This document shows positions 53,901 through 62,200 of a DNA stretch of 64,000 nucleotides, piece by piece. The notes below the pieces were generated by a model, which saw only the letters and a program-made list of their open reading frames with translations, was not told where the DNA came from and did not search any database. The stretch comes from Verrucomicrobiia bacterium. GTDB taxonomy: Bacteria; Verrucomicrobiota; Verrucomicrobiia; Verrucomicrobiales; DEV007. Position 1 is the stretch's first letter. The number at the start of each line of letters is the position of its first letter. The position numbers and the translations under genes are program-made. The stretch spans positions 1-64,000 of the forward strand of contig JAUIAH010000032.1 in the NCBI GenBank assembly GCA_030425385.1, given 5' to 3'.

Positions 53901-54581
53901 CGGAGCGAACCCGTCTGGACGGTCGTGCTCGCCATTGATCAGCAAGGCACTGAACCCGCTGGTCTGAAGACGTTCATGGTCGCGGTCTACGGCAGCCAGC
54001 GCTTCCTCTTCCATCCGCCACAAGGCTCCCCCCCAACTCGCGGCGAAACCAAACACAGTCGGGTAGTTCAATGACAACCAGATGGCTCCCGCGCCTCCCA
54101 TGGAGAAGCCTGCCACTCCGCGTGCGCTGACATGGTCTATAGTGCGATACGTGGCATCAATGTGAGGAATGAGCTCTTTGCGAATCATCGCCTCTACCTC
54201 GTTTCGATATCCACTTCGGCCACCGTTGGGGAAGACCGCAATCACGGGTGGCGACCAACCTCTGGCGATCGCTTGTCCTAACAAGGATGCAAAGCCCCCA
54301 GCGTCAGCGCTTTCGTGGCCGCCCATTCCATGGAGGAAATACACGACTGGAAAGCGTGTCTCTGGCTGATCGTGGTAGGCTGGTGGTGTCCACACGGCGT
54401 AGCCGACATCGTGTCCCAGCGCATCGCTCTCAAGGAGGTGATGGGACAGACCAGGAATGGAGGGGATCTTGGGATTGACCCAGGAAATGGGCTTTTCAAA
54501 TTCCTGCGCATGAGCGGGTGAGGCCGTGAAGAGGATTAGCGTTAGGGCGAAGCCAAGAGCTGCCAGAGAGGGCACATTCAT
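50997..54581 (-). CDS. Exported triple fusion: esterase, D-aminoacylase and class C beta-lactamase-like domains
   Basis: From ATG 54581 (signal peptide MNVPSLAALGFALTLILFTA) the product has 1194 residues. Domain 1 (about 35-270) is an esterase D-type alpha/beta hydrolase with GVAGFSMGGAGA (nucleophile S160) and a GEHDRPDGF Asp loop. Domain 2 (about 280-770) is an N-acyl-D-amino-acid deacylase of the amidohydrolase superfamily (VDLLIAGGRVIDGTGAPWYV, VVAPGFIDMMGQTASPML, AIGLSTALIYPPAVYAD); the first metal-binding HxH is replaced by MGQ, a variant known in this family. Domain 3 (about 815-1190) is a serine hydrolase with SITK (near 870), YSN (near 985) and HSG (near 1129), the beta-lactamase/DD-peptidase triad. 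Peptide or ester degradation, perhaps of D-amino-acid-containing material, is inferred. Confidence 0.85.
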   Translation of the reverse strand: MNVPSLAALGFALTLILFTASPAHAQEFEKPISWVNPKIPSIPGLSHHLLESDALGHDVGYAVWTPPAYHDQPETRFPVVYFLHGMGGHESADAGGFASLLGQAIARGWSPPVIAVFPNGGRSGYRNEVEAMIRKELIPHIDATYRTIDHVSARGVAGFSMGGAGAIWLSLNYPTVFGFAASWGGALWRMEEEALAAVDRDHERLQTSGFSALLINGEHDRPDGFAPLIEQFSNHAIPHRVVVLENTKHNLGHYYERSGETMARFIGARLRSAHVTHHEKVDLLIAGGRVIDGTGAPWYVADIAIKDGKIARIGQLEGVPASKRIDAEGLVVAPGFIDMMGQTASPMLGDADTALNLLTQGVTTINAGEGYSAAPLTGDDASSEGWQTMAEYFQILDLRGLPVNVAQTVGHTQVRRLVMGEVDCNPNEEELAQMKAHVREAMEAGAIGLSTALIYPPAVYADTDEIGALAAVAGEYGGRYFTHMRNEGDQLLEAIDEALEIGRKGGTPVHIFHLKAAGQGNWPKMAQAIAKIKAARAAGQEVTADIYPYINNGLGIEALVHPRHFANGRDAFLTKVEDPAIRATIRREMETDGGGWENWFKHMGRDWDRLVVGRAFSPRYMDQSGKSLGLMAEDLKMDPWDLFFQLVKTGAFVLPETMSRENKKRLIREEFVSFCTDVGPAGGSGIASHPRAYGSFPRLMARYIRDDETISLERAIAQATAVAANAILTRDRGRLAEGLAADIILFDYQKLIDHADFANPHAHSEGVRHVLVNGELVLEDGKLLERSRPGRVLRGPGYRPEAAAWNVSTGQIVPELASVDTYIRTFLRKHRSPSISVSITDAGRLVYARAFGYADVAAREQAMPESLYRIASITKPITATAIFHLIENGKLSLDDKIFDLLDGYEPPTEDAEIDPRLAEITVRHCLQHTGGWDRNKSFDAMFRSVDFAKALGVPSPADPDAVIRNMLAQPLDFDPGSQQSYSNFGYSLLGRVIAKLSGTDYETYVQQHVLSPISARTMTLGHSLKASRKAGEVLYYSPFRGPSVFADTLGKRVPYPYGGWHLEAMDSHGAWIASSIDLARFAAAFDGDAPLLSKQSLETMFAPAESTGWPHRYTAGWARWETDHGPIFSHSGSLAGTSTLLVKRPDGRNWVVLINTRTSPHTFSPATAMMSGMNAVLDTIEPWPAHDLFTHFQE

Positions 54582-54619
54582 GGAGCAACCTTGAGGCATT
54601 CATGCCCCCGTGGCAATGG

Positions 54620-56206
54620 CTACTCCACACGACGCCAACGAAACCACGGAGTGGGGGAATCGGTTGGAAGCATCCAGGGAGGATGGATGCGTTGACCGTC
54701 GGCATCGAGCTGAATGTGCCAGGTTTCGGGTCGCAAATGGGAACTGGCTTCAAGAATCCATTCTTCTGGAGTCATGGCTCCTCGAGTGCTTAGTGTGAGG
54801 ATGGCGCGGCCGTCGATCCATTGCCAACCTGCGGTTCCTAGGCGATCCGATTCGATCGCGATTGCCCCGTCTTCGGTGCTCGCATCCTGAGGAGTCCAGC
54901 GCACGATCACCTCGGCAGCGTGCAACCACTGGTCACCCTGCATGGCATAGCGGAATCGCGCTTCCGTTGGCGTTCCGTTCGCGTTGGGAGTGAGGCGCAA
55001 TTGCCCATCAGCGTCGATGGCCAAGTGTGCGGCTCCGAGCGGGGCAATAGGGCTCACCTCAGTGAGAGTAAGCCGCTCGTTGGGCTGGCCATGACGAACC
55101 ACGCGCTGATCATTCTCTAACACGTTCAGTAGAAATGGTGAGGCAGTTGCCTCGATCTCGTCTGGTTCTGCAAAGGGCATCTCTCCAGGATGTCGCCAGG
55201 GAAGGTCGGGTGTTTCTAACATCGTCACGGCGCGGTCGTAGATGGCCCTGGCCGCTGTGGTGCCGGTGCTGACGTCGGTGAAGAAGCTCTCGCTCCGAGC
55301 GGTCGAGGCTGTGGCGTGCATCATCCCGCCACGCGAATGATGAGAGCCTAACACATGACCGATCTCATGCGCCATCGTTGTCCAGTCGGCATCTGGACGC
55401 AGCACGCAGACACCGGTCTCCCGTCCTACCCGTCCAATGTAGGCTTGTCCGAGGGTCGTGCCTGACAAGCCCGCGCCGCGCTTGCAGGCGACGTCCCATT
55501 CTGCGTCTTGGTCGCTGAGCCAGACGCGGAAATCGGCCAGCGCGCTGGCGTGGGGAATGTCAGCGATTTCCGGATCGTCAGGTGTCAAGTGAAGGGCCGC
55601 TAGGGTGACATTCAGGCCCAACTGACGCTCGTAGTTGCGAGCCACGCGCTCGACGAGCAGGAGTTGCTGGGCTGTGACGAGCGCCAGATTCGCTTCTGTG
55701 TGAGGTCCGGTGGCCGCTTTGTCCAGCGCCAGATAGAGACGGAGTGGCACGAGCGTTTTCTCATATTCCGGCAAGGGCGGGCGCGGATGGAGCGTGCCCT
55801 CTTCTTCTAACATCGCGTCGAGATCAGCTTCGTCAGCGGCAGATTCGAGCGGTTCCCATGGGGAGGGTGCCTGGTGACTTTGCGTCGTGGCGAGGGGGCG
55901 CACGGGATCACATTGGCACGTGTCGTAGCTGGTCAGGTAACGTTGCTCCCAGCGACCCTCCAGACGACGCACCAAGCGGTCGCCGATGAATCCTGTCACT
56001 TGTTCATGCACACGCACCAGTTGGGCCGTTCCCGATCGATACCAACGCACGTCGGGTTCCCACGTGGTTCCTGCTACGTGAATCGGTACGTTTGGCGGCG
56101 ATGACGATGGCGTGGGGCCGGCGGCTGGCGGCCGGTGCAACGACGGCATCAATCCTCCCAAGGGGGAGGCGATGAGGCAAGCGATGAGGATCAAGCGCAA
56201 AGTCAT
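54620..56206 (-). CDS. Exported metzincin zinc protease
   Basis: From ATG 56206 the product has 528 residues with a signal peptide (MTLRLILIACLIASPLGG). The zinc-site motif is MAHEIGHVLGSHHS, giving H280, E281, H284 and third ligand H290 in the HExxHxxGxxH layout, with the methionine turn of metzincins in GGMMHATAS just after. The domain before it (about 150-275) has the reprolysin/adamalysin-like helical pattern. The C-terminal part after about 360 is beta-rich with a cadherin-like FLLNVLENDQRV segment and ends in RWRRVE, like several exported proteins here. It starts 2 bp after the giant protein's stop, so the two are co-expressed. The substrate is unknown. Confidence 0.83.
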   Translation of the reverse strand: MTLRLILIACLIASPLGGLMPSLHRPPAAGPTPSSSPPNVPIHVAGTTWEPDVRWYRSGTAQLVRVHEQVTGFIGDRLVRRLEGRWEQRYLTSYDTCQCDPVRPLATTQSHQAPSPWEPLESAADEADLDAMLEEEGTLHPRPPLPEYEKTLVPLRLYLALDKAATGPHTEANLALVTAQQLLLVERVARNYERQLGLNVTLAALHLTPDDPEIADIPHASALADFRVWLSDQDAEWDVACKRGAGLSGTTLGQAYIGRVGRETGVCVLRPDADWTTMAHEIGHVLGSHHSRGGMMHATASTARSESFFTDVSTGTTAARAIYDRAVTMLETPDLPWRHPGEMPFAEPDEIEATASPFLLNVLENDQRVVRHGQPNERLTLTEVSPIAPLGAAHLAIDADGQLRLTPNANGTPTEARFRYAMQGDQWLHAAEVIVRWTPQDASTEDGAIAIESDRLGTAGWQWIDGRAILTLSTRGAMTPEEWILEASSHLRPETWHIQLDADGQRIHPPWMLPTDSPTPWFRWRRVE

Positions 56207-56208
56207 GA

Positions 56209-59200
56209 TCAGGGAGAGCTCAGACTGAAGTAGCCGGGATCGCAATCGTCCAAAGTCTCGTCGTCCTCATCACAGAAGACATGGCGGAAGCGTCCGCCGC
56301 TGGCACCAAACTCCACGCCGAAGTGATTGCCCAGCGTTTGTGTCAATCCAGCGAAAGGATACGCCGGGCGGGCACTATCATAGCTCAAACTCACCTCAGC
56401 GATTTCCACCGTGCCGAAGACCGGGGTGTCTACTTTCACTGTGCCGTCGAAGAATCCCGCAAGCGTGCCAGCCGAGTTGATGTCGAATCCAAGGTTCATG
56501 GTGCCGAGGAAGAAGGCCTGTTGATCCCTCACACTCATTCCAAGGGTGCCAGCGGATCGGTAGAAGCGCAGGTAGCGATTGGGAGTTTGACCACTATTGA
56601 GGCCAATGCCAGCGAGCGCGAAAGCTGGCAGGGGAATCGTTTCGTCAAAGTTGCCCGAGGTATCGATGCGGAATCCTGGAAAGTTGATTCCCGCTGAGGG
56701 CCATTCTGTGATGCCAGGCGCCCGCAGGGTCGTCGACGGCAAATCCACCACCATGGATGCCGCTGAGACATCCCAAGAAACCGCCGCTCCTGAGGTGGCA
56801 CTCAATCGGAAGGGGCCTAACTGAAACGGAGAGGTTGGAGCCTGTGTGGTGAAGGTGAAGGCATCGTTTACCAACGTGAGTTGATTGATAGGGCCCACGG
56901 ATTGTCCTAGTAGAATCACATTAACATTCCGAAGGCTTAGCGAGAACCCATTCGCGTCGCTCAGACTCATCTCAATCCGCGTGTTGCTGCGTTTGCGGAT
57001 GTCGATGACGTTGTTGGCAAAGAGGGAGGTAGGGAGGGCATCTGCCAGCAGCGTGTAGGTGAACGGCAGCACCCCGGCTGACAAGGAGACTTGGTGTTCG
57101 AACGCAAAGCTACCATTGGGTTGAGGGAAAAGCCGCAGCGGGCCGCTCAGTTGCAGATTGGTGGAGCCATTGCTACGGATCAGCGAGAAGCTGCCGGGTC
57201 CCAGTTCCCCGATACCAGGAATCAATGGCAGTGAATCGCTGGTCGCCGCGCCTAACAAGTAGTCGCCATTGGCAAAGAACTGGATGGTGAGGTTGCCGGG
57301 CGGCGTGATCGGCGTTTCGAGCAGTGATAGACCAGGCGCTTGTGCCGTCATGCGGAAATGCTGATTGCGTTCCCAGTCGAACGCCCACGAACCGGCGGTC
57401 AATTCCAAGGCATGAAAGGCGTTGGGATCGGCTGGGATCTGTAGGGAAGAAGCTTCGACCGCGCCTTTGATCGAGGTTGTGCTCAGGAAGAGAGAGCCCT
57501 GCACTGCGAAGTCGCCCAGACCGGGCGCCGTGAGGGTCGCCTCAGTCACTCGCATCCAGGGGCCTGTGGGCAAATCGTCAGGATGACCCTCTTCGTGATC
57601 GCTGGCCACCAAGAGGCGTTCCTCCGCGTAATGGGCCGTGAGCCGCATGGAGGTCGCAGGCACGGTGAAGGTGAATGTCTGCTCCCGACTGGGTTGCCAT
57701 TGGCTAAAGTGGTAGGGAAGGCCATTGATATCGACCTCGTCCACGGCGGCGATCGTGATTTCTTCTCCTGGGGCGAGACCACCCTCACCGACCTTCAAAG
57801 CCACCGGCGTGCGGGTCGGTTGCCCATCAATGGTGACCATCACGCCGGATGGTTGGCTGTCGATGGTGAGAATGGCCGGTGGCGTGATCGATCTCCCTTG
57901 TAGGCTGGTCCGGAGGATGCCCGCGTTGGTTTCTACCAGGAGCGTGTTTTCGAAGTCACCACTTTCGGGCGGATGAAACGTCACCGTTAGGTCGGCTGGC
58001 TTGTCAGCGTTGAGCAGAAAGGACTCCTCCTTGACGGTGAAGGCGGGAAGCATCCGGCCGGGATCGATCCGCACCCGGACGATTTCCAAGGTCCCGTCAC
58101 CCAGGTTCGCAACTGGCACAGGCAGAGTCACTGTATCGCCGACCACTACCTCGCCGAAATCAATGGCGATCGGTGTGTGACCCAGCGGTGCCTTCGACCT
58201 GAGCAAGCGATCACGCTTCCAAAGACCACCTTGCGTGCCCCCCGCATAGACGACGCCGTCTGCTTCGTCCACTGTCAGGACATTGCCACCTTGCAGGATA
58301 AAGTCCGCCTCCCAAGTCTCCCCACCTTGGTTTGTGTGATAGACAATGCTGCGTCCCGCAGTTTGGATCGCGCCGTTGGTGGCACACCAGCCTTCGGTAG
58401 TACTCACAAAGTGCACATCATTGACGGTGGCTGCGGTGAATAGGGGAACAGAGGACCAGGTAGGGCGCAACGCATCGGCATTGTTGGCCTTTCGGAAGAG
58501 GCCATTGTTACCCCCTAACCACGCGTCCGAGCTGCCAGACATGGTCACGTCGGTGATGGGGAAGGCCCCTCCAAAGGCGAGCGTCTCCTCCCAGGTCCGT
58601 GCCGCGTCCACGGTGCGATAGAGCGTGCCACCAGACGCCGTGTAGAGACTACTCGCATCCCACGCAGCAAGCGCGGAACCATTGAAGGTGCTGCTCGGAC
58701 TGCTGAGCGTCCGCCATTCACCCCCACCGTTGGTGGTTCGGAGTAGGACGCCGTTGGCTTGGGGATTGGAAGTGATGCGACTGCCCAGGGCGTAGGCCGT
58801 GTTGCCGCCGCCGGGAGGGAAGCTGAGCGCATTGATAGGATTGCGCAATCCGTTAGGCAAGCTCGTGGGAAACCAGCGACTACCGTCATCCGTCGTGCGA
58901 TAGATGAATGGGGCCCCGGTATCGCCGCCACCGACAAAGGTAGTGGTGGAGTTGGTGAATGCTAACGTTCGTATGGGACCTGGAAAGGTGACATTCATCA
59001 GGCTCCAACTCTCCCCACCATCCGTCGTACGGTAGAGTTGATCATCGACTGCGAGCAGGCCGACCTCCGCGTTGGCAAAGCGAAGATGACGGACATTCTC
59101 CGTGCTCGGGCTAGGCAAAGCACGCCACCCGTTCTGCACCGCGCGCGCCCGGACGAGGAGGAAACTTTCGGACGAACGATCAGGTCTTTCAATGCGGATA

Positions 59201-62200
59201 TTGCCGTTGGTGTGATAGGGAGCGACGGAGCGCGTTTGCGTAGGGCGATAGGTGAATCGGACGACCCGCTGCCCGCCGGAAGCGATCTCGAAATGGCTAT
59301 CGGACGCCACGATCTCCGCTGTGAAAGGCGTGAGTTCGCCGATGCGAATGGGGCCGGTGCCTTGATTGCGAAAGGTGACCGTCTGGAACGCGGTTTCCCC
59401 CAAAGCGACGGTGCCGAAGTCGAGCAAGCCGGGATCGATCGCGAGCTTGCCACTTCGCAAAGGTGTGAGGGGGCGGTGATCGATACGCCCACTTTGTCCC
59501 ACGGCCCACAGACGACCATCGGCTTCGCTGATGCTTTGATAGGCTCCGGAACCGCCGGTCCCCTCCGCTGACCAACTCCGACCAGCGTCAGTGGAGCGAA
59601 GGTAGGTCGCATTCAGCCCGACGGCGTAGAAGCTCGTCCCGCTAGCAATCACTTTCGTCAGTTCCCCATTGGACGCACTGTGATTCACTCGGCTCCAAGA
59701 GGCGCCTGCATTGGAACTGCGGAGGATGGTGCCTCCCTGCCCTACGATGATCCCCACATTGTTGCTACCGAAGGCAACGCTGTTGAGTCGCAAACCAGCA
59801 AGATTGACGCCACTCACCCTAGGCGTGGTCGGCCAGGTCGCCCCGCGGTTGGTCGATCGCCGAATGACCCCATTCTCACCCACAAGCACCCCGCTAGTGC
59901 CGGTGTAGTCGATGCCTAACAAGTGGTTGAGAAGATCGTTGGGAGCCACGTTGTTGAAGACGTTCGCTGAGAACTGCTTCACAATCCTGCCAGAATCACC
60001 CACTAAGGTGACCAGACCGCTGCTATCGACCCCGATCGCGTTCCACTGATTGCCACCGCTGCCAATCACATCGCTATCCGTGATTGGTGTCCACTGGGCG
60101 AACTGCGCGTCATTGCTTCTTAACAAAGTGCCACTCCGTCCTGCCGCCCAGAGTGTGTTGCCGTGAGCAGCAGCTGCCCGCAATTCAATGTTGGTGAGGG
60201 GGTGAGCCACCCAATTGCCTAACGTCAGGGGTGTGAATCGGAGGAGCGCGCCGCTTTGACCCACGGCCACCCCCGTGCCGCTGTTCAGCATGGCGATGTC
60301 AAGCAACTGAGAGCCTCCCTGGCGCTCTCGATACCAATGCTGCTCGCTGGCGGTGCCCCGCAGTTGGATGAAATGAGCACCCACACCGTCATTTGTGCGC
60401 AAGGCGAGGGGAAAGTCCACGGTGCCGATCTCGGTAGGCGCATAGCGGAGAAAGAGTCTCCGTTCTTCTCCTGGTGCCAAGGTAAGCGAGGTGGGCGAGG
60501 CACTGAACGGCGATCCGTTAGGCAATGCCTGGATGTCGATGGCAAGGGGGGCTTGTCCCAGGTTGGCAACGCTCACGAGACGCTGGGCGCCACCCCCGAC
60601 GGCGTGCGAACCAAAGTCGACCAGTTCGTCAGAGGCGAAGTAGAGGGGCACTGCCTGACCACTTCCGGCGAGCGGGATGAGCCGAGGGCTGTCGTTCCCA
60701 TTGTATTGCAGTCGCAGCGTGCCCGCGGCCGCTTCCGGCGACGTGGGGAGATAGCGTACACGCAGCTCTCGAGTGTCGCCAGGGGGCACCGCCACGGCGT
60801 TAGGTTCCACGATGAAATCAGCGTCGCCCTCGGCACTGGCATAGAGAGTGAGTTGCGTTTGGCCGTCGTTTGCGATCTGCACGGTGCGAGTGCTAGGCGT
60901 GTGCAGAGGAACATTGCCAAAGTTTACTGCCCTGACAGAGGTGCGAAACTGAGCCGTGCGTGCATTGGGTTCATAGCCGAACTCCAAGCGGCCTCCAATG
61001 CTCAAGAGTCCTGGCAGCTCGATGCCTTCATGGGTGCCCGTGTCGAAATAGAGCCGTCCGTTAGAGTCAAGCTCTAGAGTTGCGGCGGCTCCTGAATTCG
61101 AACCGATGGTCAGCGTGTGGGCGTGAGCCTTGCCAGGGAAGGTCGTCACGGCGACGCCCGTGGGAATGGTGAGTTGGACGGACACGTTCTCCAGGCCATC
61201 ACCGCCGATGGTTCCGGTGAGTGCTTGTCCCGATGAACCAATGGTCACCAGTGCTTCCCCATTGGCATCGCGCAAGGTAAGGGCTCCTTGCAAAGTCACC
61301 CCGGCATCCCAGCGCGCTTCAGTGGAGAAGGCAAAGCGGTCATTGATGCCATTGCCATGCACGATCAACGCGAGATCATCGCCCAAGATTGGCGAGGTGA
61401 TCCGAGCAGGGGCTAGCGCAATGCTAGCAGATGGCGTGTCGCTAGCACTGCGAAGGGCCTGGAAGGAGCCTTGCAACCGCGGCACCGAAGGATCGAGGGG
61501 GCGTAGATTGAGCAACGATCCCAACGTGATCGGATCGACCGCACCATCGAAGCTTAGATACGGTTGACCGATCGCGGGTTCGCTTTGGAAAGAGGCGCTA
61601 ATGTCGCGGAAGGTGAGTCCATTGGTGGCAACCAACGGTGCCTCTAACAGGCCGGTCAAAGCGGGAAGGGCACCATCACCCGGCGTGATGCCAAGGGCTG
61701 CCCGCTCGATGGTGACGAGATCCAAGAAGCGTAGGTTGGCCTCAAGGGCGAGACCACCACGGCGTTTCGCCAATGCTAGGGGACTGGTGCCTTCTGCTGA
61801 AGGATCGTAACAGGGCGAGTAGGCAACGAGACGACCTGAGGTGTTGCCATCAAGCGCAATGAGCGATTCCAAGCCCTCTGGCACTTGGAGATTGTTCACT
61901 TCAAGCTCGAAGGAAACCTTTGGCATTTCCACATCAAAGCTGCTTTCGATCGTCTGCAAGAAGGCGGTCATCACGCTTGGACTGGCATTCTGCGAGAGCA
62001 GCGTGGCGAGTTCGTTTGCGAGTCGTTGGAAACGCACTTCAATCGGTTCCGAGGGCGCTTGTTTGATGATGAACTCCAAGTCTGCCGAGTCCACGAACCC
62101 TTTCATCCACGAGTCTTCTGGAATGGACGAGCGCACTTCAAAGCAACCCGGTGTGCCGCGTGTGGGATCGGGCGGGACGGCTTCGACTTCCGCGTCTGCG

